This document shows, in pieces, positions 51,209-58,836 of a stretch of DNA of 64,000 nt. The stretch's first letter is position 1, and the number at the start of each line of letters is the position of its first letter. Location: positions 47,975 through 111,974 of the forward strand of contig CALKMA010000006.1 of NCBI GenBank assembly GCA_937993755.1, read 5' to 3'. This DNA is from HGM13233 sp900762805 (lineage in GTDB: Bacteria; Bacillota; Clostridia; Oscillospirales; Ruminococcaceae). Made by a program: the position numbers and the translations under genes. The notes below the pieces were generated by a model. The model saw nothing but the letters and a program-made list of their open reading frames with translations, searched no databases and was not told the origin of the DNA.

Positions 51209-52078
51209 ATGAAGCGTTACAATTGGAATTTTAAAACTATCGTTATCGATTTTCTGATCGATATCGCGGGCGGCTTTTTCTATTCCGCCGGTGTCTACAC
51301 CTTTGCCGCGGCCAACCATTTCACAACAGGCGGCATCAGCGGCCTTGCTATCATTGCCAATTACCTCTGGCCGTCGCTGCCCATCGGCGTGGCGACACTG
51401 CTTTTCAACATCCCGCTTGTTATTCTCGGCCTTGTCAAGCTGGGGCACGTTACGGTACTCAAAACCGCCAAGACCCTGATTGTGATTTCCCTCATCACCG
51501 ACTATATCATGCCGCACATCCCCCTCTACCGCGGCGAGCCGCTGCTGGCTGCGCTGGCCAGCGGTGTGCTGCTGGGTATTGGTATCGCGCTGGTATTCTG
51601 GCGCGGCTCCTCGACGGGCGGCGCCGATTTCCTGACGCTGACCCTCAAGAAACGCTTTCCGCACCTTAACATCGGTGTCATTCAGCTGACGGAGGACGCC
51701 GTCGTTGTGCTTCTATCCCTGTTGGTCTACGGAAATTTTGATGCTGTCCTGTACGGGGTCGTCACCATCGTGGCCTGCGGAAAGGTGGTCGATTACATCA
51801 TGCTGGGCTTCGATGTCGGCACGGTCATGTTCATTGTGACCGACCATCCCGATGCGATCGCCAAGGAAATTTCCGATGTCATTGACCGCTCAAGCACGCT
51901 CATCCCGGCTAAGGGCGCCTATTCCGGCCTGGACAAGACAGTGCTGATGGTCGTTATCCGCAGAAATCAGGTCGCGCAGGTCAAACGGGCTGTTTTAAAG
52001 CACGACGGCACCGCCTTTGTTACAGCTGTGGAGGCCAAGGAAATCCTCGGCGAAGGCTTCAAGGACCCGACAGTCTGA
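51209..52078 (+). CDS. YitT-family membrane protein
   Basis: A 289-residue YitT-type protein: five hydrophobic segments in the first 200 residues with the conserved FTTGGISGLAIIANYL and STGGADFLTLTLKK motifs, then a C-terminal DUF2179 soluble domain (DVGTVMFIVTDHPDAIAKEI onward). Function is unknown across the family. It lies 63 bases after the pseudo-signal-peptidase gene with a weaker ribosome site (TCGGGG region), so read-through from that operon is possible. Confidence 0.9.
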   Translation: MKRYNWNFKTIVIDFLIDIAGGFFYSAGVYTFAAANHFTTGGISGLAIIANYLWPSLPIGVATLLFNIPLVILGLVKLGHVTVLKTAKTLIVISLITDYIMPHIPLYRGEPLLAALASGVLLGIGIALVFWRGSSTGGADFLTLTLKKRFPHLNIGVIQLTEDAVVVLLSLLVYGNFDAVLYGVVTIVACGKVVDYIMLGFDVGTVMFIVTDHPDAIAKEISDVIDRSSTLIPAKGAYSGLDKTVLMVVIRRNQVAQVKRAVLKHDGTAFVTAVEAKEILGEGFKDPTV

Positions 52079-52127
52079 TGTCCGCTCCGCACTGCCCCCA
52101 GCTTGCGGCGGGCAGTGCGCATAAGCA

Positions 52128-52170
52128 TAAAAACGCTCCCCGCATGGCTGCTGCCGCGCGGGGAGTGATC
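52128..52170. terminator. Bidirectional terminator between YitT-like and hsp20 genes
   Basis: CTCCCCGC and GCGGGGAG arms surround a loop of about 14 bases at 52136-52165, with AAAAACG on the left, giving a T-run for the leftward hsp20 transcript. A second strong stem (GGGCGCCGCCC at 52178-52188, complement to 52203) lies between it and the hsp20 stop. Confidence 0.65.
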
Positions 52171-52240
52171 GTATTGCGGGCGCCGCCCGTTCGGGCGGCG
52201 CCCAAATGAAAACAGGAGAGAGGAAAAGACCGGTTATCGG

Positions 52241-52681
52241 CTATTCAATGGCGATGGTGGTGCTGGCGGGGAGCTTTTTCTCCTCGACCTTCGGCAGCGA
52301 GATCTTCAGGATGCCGTCTTCAAACTTGGCGCTGACGGCCTCCGGGCGAACCTCCTCGCCGACATAGAAGCTGCGGCTGCAGGAGCCGGCATAACGCTCG
52401 CGGCGGATGAACTTGCCGTTCTTGTCGGTCTCATCCTTGTCAAGCCCCTTAGAGGCCTGGATGGTGAGATAGCCTTCCTTCAGCTCGACATTGACTTCAT
52501 CCTTCTTAAAGCCGGGCAGGTCAACGGCAAGCTCATAGGTGCTCTCTGTTTCGCGGACATCGGTCTTCATCAGATCCTTGCCGTGCTTGCCGTACAGCGG
52601 GCTGCGTGTCAGCATACGGGTCTCAAATGGATCGGAGAAGAAATCATCAAAAAGATTTTCGGAAAAGATACTGGGCAACAT
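52241..52681 (-). CDS. hsp20: Small heat-shock protein Hsp20
   Basis: A 146-residue alpha-crystallin chaperone that holds unfolding proteins as an oligomer without ATP. The alpha-crystallin domain runs from about residue 38 to 135: TDVRETESTYELAVDLPGFKKDEVNVELKEGYLTI in successive strands, RRERYAGSCSRSFYVGEEV, and the closing FEDGILKISLPKVE. The N-terminal LFDDFFSDPF is the usual aromatic arm. Expression is likely heat-controlled through the CIRCE-like site over its promoter. Confidence 0.95.
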   Translation of the reverse strand: MLPSIFSENLFDDFFSDPFETRMLTRSPLYGKHGKDLMKTDVRETESTYELAVDLPGFKKDEVNVELKEGYLTIQASKGLDKDETDKNGKFIRRERYAGSCSRSFYVGEEVRPEAVSAKFEDGILKISLPKVEEKKLPASTTIAIE

Positions 52682-52801
52682 AATACATAACCTCCATCAT
52701 TGTTTGCCGTGGCGGGCGGGAGCCCGCACCGGCGGGTTTGAATAACTAAATTATTTTTGACCCCTTCGGGGGCTTTCATACCTCTTTCAAGGATCGTCTA
52801 T

Positions 52802-52830
52802 ATAATATCACGGGATTTTAGCACTGTCAA
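52802..52830 (-). promoter_or_regulatory. Sigma-A-type promoter of hsp20
   Basis: Reading leftward, TTGACA (52830-52825) and TATTAT (52807-52802) are 17 bases apart. The -35 element is inside the CIRCE-like inverted repeat. Confidence 0.88.
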
Positions 52831-52844
52831 CAATAGAGTGCCAA
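52818..52844. promoter_or_regulatory. CIRCE-like HrcA operator over the hsp20 promoter
   Basis: TTAGCACTG, nine bases, GAGTGCCAA. The CIRCE consensus is TTAGCACTC-N9-GAGTGCTAA, so each arm has one difference. Overlap with the -35 element fits repression by HrcA. Confidence 0.82.
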
Positions 52845-53000
52845 AATTAACAATTCAAACGATTTTTGTTCACAAAATATATGATTTCTCCTTTGGGATG
52901 GGGAGATGATGCTTAGATTTGGCCGGATATCGCCCGAAACAGGCTCTTTTCGGAGCGATTGTCTGCCTTGGCAAGCGGCTGCAATTTACGGCTGATGTTC

Positions 53001-53027
53001 TTGGCACTGGCGAAACGAGACTGCCAA
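53001..53027. promoter_or_regulatory. Second, more degenerate CIRCE-like site
   Basis: TTGGCACTG, nine bases, GACTGCCAA: the same architecture as the site at 52818 with two differences from the CIRCE consensus in each arm. No promoter was recognised at it. The rest of 52845-53080 shows no gene. Confidence 0.5.
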
Positions 53028-53078
53028 AATGTGGACAACAGAATCGATACCTAAAATGAAAGAGTGACGTTCTATAAT

Positions 53079-53112
53079 AAAACCGCCCGGTCGGAAGCGA
53101 CCGGGCGGTGAA
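53079..53112 (-). terminator. Intrinsic terminator of the lipoprotein hydrolase gene
   Basis: A perfect 12-bp stem, ACCGCCCGGTCG at 53082-53093 and its complement at 53098-53109, with GAAG loop; reading leftward it is followed by TTTTATTATA. It lies about 80 bases after the hydrolase stop. Confidence 0.88.
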
Positions 53113-53190
53113 GCGTGATGCTTTATTTACCCTGCAAGGGGCGGGCGGTTGTGTGAGTGCGGCGTTGTCAGCGCCGCGATGACGGCAGCC

Positions 53191-54111
53191 TTATTTGCTG
53201 AGGCTGTTTACAAAGAAATCAACAGCGCCGTCAACGACGGTATTGAAGACCTCGACCTCTTCGCTGTAGAAGCCGTAGCTGTGGCCGTCCTTCGGCGTGG
53301 TGATGACCTCAGAGGACAGGGCATTGGCAACGGCCTTGCTGACCGACGGGCTGACGGCGGCGTCATCGACGGCATAGATTACGAGCGAGGGCTTGCCGGT
53401 GTAATTCTTGGCAGCGGCATCGATCAGTGTGCTGCCGGCATAAGCCTCGATATCGGCAAACCATTCCTTGGAAAGGTGTTGCTCCTGACCGTAGATGGTA
53501 GTGAAGTTGACATAGCCCTCGGCGGCCGCGTTGGCGTCGGCCTTGAGGATCTCCCAGTTTTCGGCGCCGCCAAAGAGGTTCTTGAGGTCATCGGTGTCGG
53601 CGGCGGGGGCCAGCAGGACGACGACAGACGGGTCAACCTTGGCCTCGGCCAGCAGCTGGAGGACGATGCGGCCGCCCATCGAATAGCCGAACAGGCCGAT
53701 CTTGTCAGTGTCCACCGGCAGGTTGCTCTTGGCATACTCAAGGCCGGCAACCGTGTCGGCGATCATGTTGGACATGGTATTGAGCGCGAAATCCTCGGTG
53801 GATTTGCCGCAGCCGGGATAGTCCATGCGGAGGGTGATGATGCCCTTTTTGGCAAGGTTCTCGGCGATGGTCAGGTGACCGGTGTTTTCGTTGCGGTCGC
53901 CGCCGTGGCCGTGGCAGAGCACGACGAGCGGGAAGGTGCCTTCACCCTCCGGCACGCAGACGGTCGCGGGGACCTCGACGCCGCGGGAGGCGTAGGTAAT
54001 CTCCTCGGTTTTGATGGTGTACTCGGTGGGCTTGGGAGCCGGCTGTTCGCCGCAGCCGACGAGAAGCAGAGCCATCACGAATGCAAGCACGATAGCAATA
54101 GTTTTTTTCAT
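53191..54111 (-). CDS. Alpha/beta-hydrolase lipoprotein
   Basis: A 306-residue exported hydrolase. MKKTIAIVLAFVMALLLVGC is a lipoprotein signal with Cys20 as the lipid site. The mature enzyme has the fold's usual landmarks: VVLCHGHGGDRNENTGH oxyanion region, nucleophile elbow GYSMGG, Asp in YAVDDAAVSPS and His in TPKDGHSYGFYSEE. It resembles dienelactone hydrolase or acyl-ester peptidase-like esterases; the substrate is unknown. It would act on the outer face of the membrane. Single-gene unit with a strong terminator. Confidence 0.88.
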   Translation of the reverse strand: MKKTIAIVLAFVMALLLVGCGEQPAPKPTEYTIKTEEITYASRGVEVPATVCVPEGEGTFPLVVLCHGHGGDRNENTGHLTIAENLAKKGIITLRMDYPGCGKSTEDFALNTMSNMIADTVAGLEYAKSNLPVDTDKIGLFGYSMGGRIVLQLLAEAKVDPSVVVLLAPAADTDDLKNLFGGAENWEILKADANAAAEGYVNFTTIYGQEQHLSKEWFADIEAYAGSTLIDAAAKNYTGKPSLVIYAVDDAAVSPSVSKAVANALSSEVITTPKDGHSYGFYSEEVEVFNTVVDGAVDFFVNSLSK

Positions 54112-54183
54112 CCTTATTCTCCTAAGTATTGTTACACGGCGCCCGCCGTGAGGGTAACGATTGAATAATGGCGCGCAGCCGCG

Positions 54184-55140
54184 TCAGCTATGTGAGCGCG
54201 CCTTCAGCAGGCCGGCCAGCCGGCGTTTATAGGCGGCGCCGTCAAAAGCGGCAACGATGTCGGCGTTGCAGGGCGGCAGATGCTTGGGGATAGCCAGCGT
54301 ATGCGCCGGATCGTTGATGATGACCTGCCCATAGCTCGGCTCCTCGACGGTGCAGCAGAAGCAGTAGGCCGGTATGACGCGCAGCGCAGTATCGTTCCAA
54401 AGGGCGACTGACATGGCAACGGCATCGGGCAGGTCGATGCTGTAGTCGTTGGCGCGGTTCAGGTTGTAGGCCAGCAGCGCACTGTTACAATCGACGGCGA
54501 ATTCGCCGACGGTGCCGGGCTGCCGGATGGCCTCAATGTCCGCGCGGGTCCACGCGGCCTCCGCCACGCACATATCATAGCCGATGATGGTGATGGGAAT
54601 GCCGCTTTGCAGCAGGATCTTGTAGCTTTCGGCGTCGGCATAAACGTTGAATTCGGCGACGGGTGTTGTGTTGCCGGGGCCGAAGCCGGCGGTGCCCATC
54701 GTATAGATGCGGCGGACGCGCTGCATCGTCCGGCGGTCGCGCAGCAGTGCCAGGGCAATGTTGGTGGCCGGGCCGAGCATGACGAGCTCGACATCGTCGG
54801 TCTTTTTAACGGTATCAAGGATAAAATCGACGGCGTGGATATCCGACGGCTGCCTGGCGGGGTGGATGAGGCCGCGGTCGCCCATGCCGTCCTGCCCGTG
54901 GACATTGACGGCTGTTACAAGCTCGCGGAAAAGCGGACGCTGTGCGCCGGGGTAGACCGCTACATCGCTACGCCCGCAGACCTGCAGTGTCATCAGTGCG
55001 TTCCGGGTGCCCAGTTCGAGCGGGATGTTGCCGCAGACGGTCGTTACGCCGAGCAGCTCGATTTCGGGCGACAGGGCGGCCATCATCAGGGCAACGGCGT
55101 CGTCTGATCCGGTATCAGTGTCTATAATGAACTTTCTCAA
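54184..55140 (-). CDS. Nucleoside hydrolase (inosine/uridine-preferring family)
   Basis: A 318-residue N-ribohydrolase that releases base and ribose from nucleosides. The calcium site is DTDTGSDDAVALM; VNVHGQDGMGDRG, MLGPATNIALAL, MGTAGFGPGNTTPVAEFNVYAD in parts, and the C-terminal NDYSIDLPDAVAMSVAL region carry the remaining substrate contacts. TTG at 55140 (LRKFIIDTD) is preferred because GAGGTGA lies six bases upstream; GTG at 55149 is possible but has no ribosome site. Divergent from a Crp/Fnr-type regulator that may control it. Confidence 0.88.
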   Translation of the reverse strand: MRKFIIDTDTGSDDAVALMMAALSPEIELLGVTTVCGNIPLELGTRNALMTLQVCGRSDVAVYPGAQRPLFRELVTAVNVHGQDGMGDRGLIHPARQPSDIHAVDFILDTVKKTDDVELVMLGPATNIALALLRDRRTMQRVRRIYTMGTAGFGPGNTTPVAEFNVYADAESYKILLQSGIPITIIGYDMCVAEAAWTRADIEAIRQPGTVGEFAVDCNSALLAYNLNRANDYSIDLPDAVAMSVALWNDTALRVIPAYCFCCTVEEPSYGQVIINDPAHTLAIPKHLPPCNADIVAAFDGAAYKRRLAGLLKARSHS

Positions 55141-55188
55141 AAATTTCACCTCAAGTGTAGTTTGATTTACCTGAAAAAGCGATAGCTA

Positions 55189-55217
55189 TTGCAATTTCAA
55201 TTCTACCACGCTACAAT
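55189..55217 (+). promoter_or_regulatory. Promoter of the Crp/Fnr-type regulator at 55258
   Basis: TTGCAA at 55189-55194 and TACAAT at 55212-55217 with a 17-base spacer; transcription would start near 55224. Confidence 0.8.
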
Positions 55218-55225
55218 GATGAAAA

Positions 55226-55241
55226 CGGGTCATATGACCCG
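55226..55241. promoter_or_regulatory. 16-bp perfect palindrome, candidate operator
   Basis: CGGGTCATATGACCCG reads the same on both strands and begins about two bases after the predicted transcription start of the regulator gene, a position that suits repression of the gene by its own product. Confidence 0.7.
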
Positions 55242-55257
55242 AAATGGCGAGGCTTAA

Positions 55258-55836
55258 ATGTTAAATTTCTGTGTACCAAAGGGCGTCAGGGCAGTCGAAA
55301 GGACGTTCGCGGCCGGTGATACCATCATGCGGGATTACGAGGAGTATCTTGGCCTCTATCTGCTGCTTGAGGGGACCGGCGAGGTGATGTTCCGGGATGA
55401 GAACGGCGAGCTTCTTCGCATCAGCCACTACGCCGCACCCGACCTTTTCGGTGAGATCGAGCTGCTCAGCGACCGCCGCCAGTCTACCTTTATCATGGCG
55501 GAGTCGTTCTGCCGTGTGCTTATCATTCCGGCAAACGATGCCATGCACTGGCTCAGGCAGGACTTTTCCTTCTGCCGGGCCGTCATGCAGCGGATGGCCG
55601 AAAAGCTGCACGACATCACGCTGCGCTACGGTGACATGTGCTTTCTTGACCAGAAGGAGCGCTATCTGCGCGCTGTCCGCCGCCATGCCGCGCGCGGCGA
55701 TCTGGAGACGGTCACAAAAACCGGCCTCTGCGAGGAGCTTGGGATGCCGCGCCGAAGCCTTAACCGCATTGTGGCGCAGTGTACCGACACGGTTATATAT
55801 CAGGAAAGGCATTTTGTGCTGCGGCCCGCTGAGTGA
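55258..55836 (+). CDS. Crp/Fnr-family transcriptional regulator
   Basis: A 192-residue regulator. Residues 12-115 are a cyclic-nucleotide-binding-type beta roll (LYLLLEGTGEVMFRDENGELL, then APDLFGEIELLSDRRQSTF). The C-terminal helix-turn-helix is TKTGLCEELGMPRRSLNRIVAQC. The arginine expected for cAMP in the PRAS motif is absent (SDRRQST), so another effector or none is likely. Divergent from a nucleoside hydrolase gene, with a palindrome near its own start site. Confidence 0.85.
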   Translation: MLNFCVPKGVRAVERTFAAGDTIMRDYEEYLGLYLLLEGTGEVMFRDENGELLRISHYAAPDLFGEIELLSDRRQSTFIMAESFCRVLIIPANDAMHWLRQDFSFCRAVMQRMAEKLHDITLRYGDMCFLDQKERYLRAVRRHAARGDLETVTKTGLCEELGMPRRSLNRIVAQCTDTVIYQERHFVLRPAE

Positions 55837-56235
55837 GCTGCTTTGGCGGTCCGCGCGGGAGCGTGGGCGGCGGGGAAAGCCATCTTTGGTACTCTGTATA
55901 GACGTATTTCCGCCGGCTTTCCGGCAGGAGAGCTTCACGGCGGCAACAGCCGGCTGCAAGGGAGCTGCGCGGCTCGTTATCCGTTACAAAGGAGATATAA
56001 ATACAGCCCGCGTTATCAAGTACAACGGAAATTGTACGATATAACACGGGCTGATGGATTTGTGGGGATAAGCAGGTGATCGTCCTGTCATTCAAAGCGT
56101 GGGCGCGGCAGCTATTTCAGGAATTCGTATTCAAGCAGGACGGGGATGATTTCGCTGTTGTAATAATTCTTTTTTAGTATTATCACGGCAGATCAAAGCG
56201 GCAAAAACTGTCTTCATAGAAATAAGCGGCAGGCA
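55837..56235. other. Interval with an extended hairpin, no gene
   Basis: No credible coding sequence. The notable structure is a two-tier inverted repeat at 56004-56053: outer arms CAGCCCGCGTTAT and ATAACACGGGCTG, inner arms GTACAA and TTGTAC, separated by three-base internal loops and a six-base terminal loop. On the minus strand the single mismatch becomes a G-U pair and TATTTATA follows. Confidence 0.6.
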
Positions 56236-56276
56236 TGAAAAGCGGCAGAGCTCCCTTGGCCTGGGAGCTCTGCCGT
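56236..56276 (-). terminator. Intrinsic terminator of the ABC importer operon
   Basis: A perfect 13-bp stem, CGGCAGAGCTCCC at 56243-56255 and its complement at 56263-56275; reading leftward it is followed by CTTTTC. It lies about 135 bases past the stop of the ATPase gene. Confidence 0.75.
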
Positions 56277-56410
56277 CTGAATGTGTTTTCCCAAAAATCG
56301 CTTTGATGGGAGCCGCTGTTGGGGGACGGCGGCCTTATGCCGCCGCTCCTTCTTGACGGTGCGGGAGCGGGATATGCCGCGGCGCCCGGCTTTCGCGTCT
56401 GCAAATGCGC

Positions 56411-57031
56411 TCAGGCTTCGTCAGCCGGCGGCTCTTTGGCGGCTTCCTGCTCCGGCCGGCCGTTCAGCGGGACCTCGCGGCAGCCGAGCGCGACGGCGTC
56501 GGCCCGGTCGTGCGTTACCAGCACCAGCGCCGTGCCGCCGAGCCGCTCGCGGATAAAGACGATGGCTCTGGCCTTGCTTTCGGCATCGAGGCCGGTGAAC
56601 GGCTCGTCAAGGGCGACAAGATCGCCCTTGTGTAGCAGCGCACGGGCGATGGCGCAGCGCCGCCGCATGCCGCCGCTCCACTCGCTGACGGGCTTGTCCT
56701 GCTCGACGGGGTCGATGCCGAGGGCGCACAGCGCCGCCGCGGCGGTCTGCCTGTCGATGGTGTGTCGGTGAAGCGCCGAGATATTGTCCAGCCCGGACAG
56801 ATGCTCGATGAGCCGATCCTCCTGAAAGACAGCCGACAGGTGCAGCGGGCCGTCGCGGCGGACGGCGCCGCCGTCGGGCTTTACGATGCCGAGCAGGATC
56901 CCGAGCAGCGTTGTTTTGCCGCAGCCGGAGGAGCCGGTCAGCGCCAGACGGTCGCCACGGCCGATGGTCAGGGAAAGCTCATGGAATAGCGGCCGATCAA
57001 AGCTCTTGGAAACGCGCTGCAGCTCAAGCAT
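56411..57031 (-). CDS. ABC transporter ATP-binding protein (SsuB/TauB type)
   Basis: A 206-residue ABC ATPase with all catalytic motifs: Walker A LTGSSGCGKTTLLGILL, Q loop AVFQEDRL, signature WSGGMRRRCAIARAL, Walker B LVALDEPFTGLD and switch His in VLVTHDRADA. The small size and sequence style fit the nitrate/sulfonate/taurine importer class. ATG 57031 follows GGAGGTG; it overlaps the permease gene by eight bases. Energises the permease encoded upstream. Confidence 0.92.
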   Translation of the reverse strand: MLELQRVSKSFDRPLFHELSLTIGRGDRLALTGSSGCGKTTLLGILLGIVKPDGGAVRRDGPLHLSAVFQEDRLIEHLSGLDNISALHRHTIDRQTAAAALCALGIDPVEQDKPVSEWSGGMRRRCAIARALLHKGDLVALDEPFTGLDAESKARAIVFIRERLGGTALVLVTHDRADAVALGCREVPLNGRPEQEAAKEPPADEA

Positions 57032-57794
57032 GATTTTCACCTCCGAACCGGCGGGCAAGGGCTGTCAGCCCGCGTGTAAAGAGCCATTCAAACAGGGCGC
57101 TCAGCACCACGATGGTCAGTGTAAAGGCAAAAAGCTCATCGGTCTGAAGATAGAGCTTGGCGTAATAGAGCTGTTCGCCGATGGTGCCGCGCGGCAGCAC
57201 AATGACCTCGGCGGCGATGCCCGATTTCCAGCACAGTCCAAGCCCCGTTCTGGCGGCCGACAGGAAGTGCGGCAGCACGGCCGGCAGATAGATGGCTTTC
57301 ATTTTCTTGCCAGGCGGCGTCTCAAAAACGCGGGCCGCCTCCAGCAGCTTGGGGTCGGCCGAGGCAATGCCGGCGCAGCCGTTGATATACACGATCGGCA
57401 CCACCATGAGAAACGAGATAAAGCAGGGAAGCCAGGTCGATCGGATCCACAGCAGCGCCATGATGATAAACGAGGCGACAGGAACGGCCTTGATGATGCG
57501 GGCGAGGGGGTCGATCAGCAGCTTGGCGAGGCTGCTGGCCGAGGCGGCAACGGCCAACAGCATACCGGCGGCGAGCGCGGCAAAGAAGCCGAGCAGGATC
57601 ATCTCGCAGGTTCTCGCGACCTGACCCCAAAAGGCGGCTGTTGTTGACAGCCGCCCTAAAGCGCTCACCGTTTCAAGCGGCGAGGCGATGGTTATGGGAT
57701 TGTCGATGAGCCGGCTGGCGAGCTGCCAGATAACTATCCAGAAGGCTGCGCCTGCAACACGGGCCAGCAGCTTATTTGATGTAAAAATCCTCAT
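57024..57794 (-). CDS. ABC transporter permease (SsuC/TauC type)
   Basis: A 256-residue permease with six hydrophobic segments. The EAA loop is LLEAARVFETPPGKKMKAIYLPAVLPH, which couples to the ATPase. The start region overlaps the end of the binding-protein gene by 23 bases, with GGAGGTAAG upstream at slightly long spacing. The family imports sulfonates, taurine, nitrate, pyrimidine precursors or aromatic acids, so the substrate is open. Confidence 0.92.
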   Translation of the reverse strand: MRIFTSNKLLARVAGAAFWIVIWQLASRLIDNPITIASPLETVSALGRLSTTAAFWGQVARTCEMILLGFFAALAAGMLLAVAASASSLAKLLIDPLARIIKAVPVASFIIMALLWIRSTWLPCFISFLMVVPIVYINGCAGIASADPKLLEAARVFETPPGKKMKAIYLPAVLPHFLSAARTGLGLCWKSGIAAEVIVLPRGTIGEQLYYAKLYLQTDELFAFTLTIVVLSALFEWLFTRGLTALARRFGGENHA

Positions 57795-58740
57795 TGGGGA
57801 GCTTACCTCCGACGGCAGTGGGATTGGCTTCAGCCAGAACGCCAAGGTAGGCGGACACGGCCTGCTGCATCTCATCGCCGGTCAGCAGCGTGATGTTGCA
57901 ATAGGGGATGGCCTTCTTGGCAACGGCTGCTTTGATTATACCATATTTTTCGATGAGATCGGCGGCTTCTTCGGGATTTTCATTGGCAAATTTGGCGCTT
58001 TCCGCATAGTCCGCAAGGAACAGGGCGAAGGCCTCCTTGTTGGCATTGTAGAATTCCAGATTGACGGCTACGACGCCCGTTACGATGGGGGTGCCGCCGG
58101 AGACCTTTTCCCACTCGGCATTCATGTCAAGCACGATGCTGTAGGCGGGATTCTGCGTGGTGACAACGGTGACATAGGGCTGCGGCAGCATTCCGACGGC
58201 GTTTTCAACGCCGGCTGACAGCTTGGAGGCGACCTCGGTGGCCTCGGAGAGATATTCGACTGTCACATCGGCGGCCGGATCAAGCCCGTTTTTGGTGAGG
58301 ACATAGTTGAGGACATACTCCGGCGTTGTGCCCTTGCCGGTGGTATAGATGGTTTTGCCGCGCAGGTCGGCGATCGAAGCGATGGGCTGGTCGGCGATCA
58401 TGTAGAGCACACCCAGCGTGTTGACGCCGATGATGCCGATCTTGCCCTCCGTGCGGTTGTAAAGCACCGAGGCGACGTTGGTGGGAACGTTGGCGACGGG
58501 GATCTCACCCTTGGTGAAGGCGCCGACAAATTCATCAGCCGTGCCGTAGACGGTGACATTGTACTGATTCTTGGTCTCGCCCTTTTCGGCCTTGTCCATC
58601 AGGTGAACCAGCCCCATGGTCGTCGGCCCCTTGAGGGAGGCGATATCGATGGCGGCTGTTTTGGGCTCCGCAGGCTGGGTCGAGCAGCCGGCCAGCACGA
58701 GCAGAACGGCGGCCAGAAGCAAAGCAAATACTTTTTTCAT
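57772..58740 (-). CDS. ABC transporter substrate-binding lipoprotein (SsuA/NMT1-like)
   Basis: A 322-residue binding protein with signal and lipobox MKKVFALLLAAVLLVLAGC, Cys19 lipidated. The mature part shows the NMT1/SsuA pattern: KGPTTMGLVHLMDKAEKG, IPVANVPTNVASVLYNRT, IASIADLRGKTIYTTGKGTTPEYVL in parts, then VAVNLEFYNANKEAFALFLADY. It would capture a small ligand outside the membrane and hand it to the permease. First gene of the operon and divergent from a Crp/Fnr-type regulator. Confidence 0.92.
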   Translation of the reverse strand: MKKVFALLLAAVLLVLAGCSTQPAEPKTAAIDIASLKGPTTMGLVHLMDKAEKGETKNQYNVTVYGTADEFVGAFTKGEIPVANVPTNVASVLYNRTEGKIGIIGVNTLGVLYMIADQPIASIADLRGKTIYTTGKGTTPEYVLNYVLTKNGLDPAADVTVEYLSEATEVASKLSAGVENAVGMLPQPYVTVVTTQNPAYSIVLDMNAEWEKVSGGTPIVTGVVAVNLEFYNANKEAFALFLADYAESAKFANENPEEAADLIEKYGIIKAAVAKKAIPYCNITLLTGDEMQQAVSAYLGVLAEANPTAVGGKLPNEDFYIK

Positions 58741-58763
58741 ATTGAGTTCTCCTTATTTTGAGG

Positions 58764-58792
58764 TTGCAGTTCAGATAGAATTGTACTATAAT
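58764..58792 (+). promoter_or_regulatory. Promoter of the Crp/Fnr-type regulator at 58837
   Basis: TTGCAG at 58764-58769 and TATAAT at 58787-58792, spacer 17. Leftward promoter elements for the ABC operon are not clear within the same 95 bases. Confidence 0.85.
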
Positions 58793-58806
58793 TACAGAAA
58801 AGATGT

Positions 58807-58822
58807 TGTTGCATTTGCAACA
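58807..58822. promoter_or_regulatory. Inverted repeat TGTTGCA-TT-TGCAACA, candidate operator
   Basis: Perfect seven-base arms around TT, starting about eight bases after the predicted transcription start. Like the palindrome before the other Crp/Fnr-type gene, its position suits autorepression, and it could also affect the divergent ABC operon. Confidence 0.7.
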
Positions 58823-58836
58823 GAGAAGGGGCAGGT

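Noticed and set aside
49712..51664. Minus-strand open frame of 650 codons
   Set aside because: It is antisense to the pseudo-signal-peptidase and YitT-like genes, is rich in Gln, His and Arg, and has no ribosome site.
53149..54168. Plus-strand open frame of 339 codons
   Set aside because: Antisense to the lipoprotein hydrolase, which has a signal peptide, catalytic motifs and a terminator.
58741..58836. Leftward promoter of the ABC operon
   Set aside because: TATAGT and TACAAT lie on the minus strand, but none has a convincing -35 partner.
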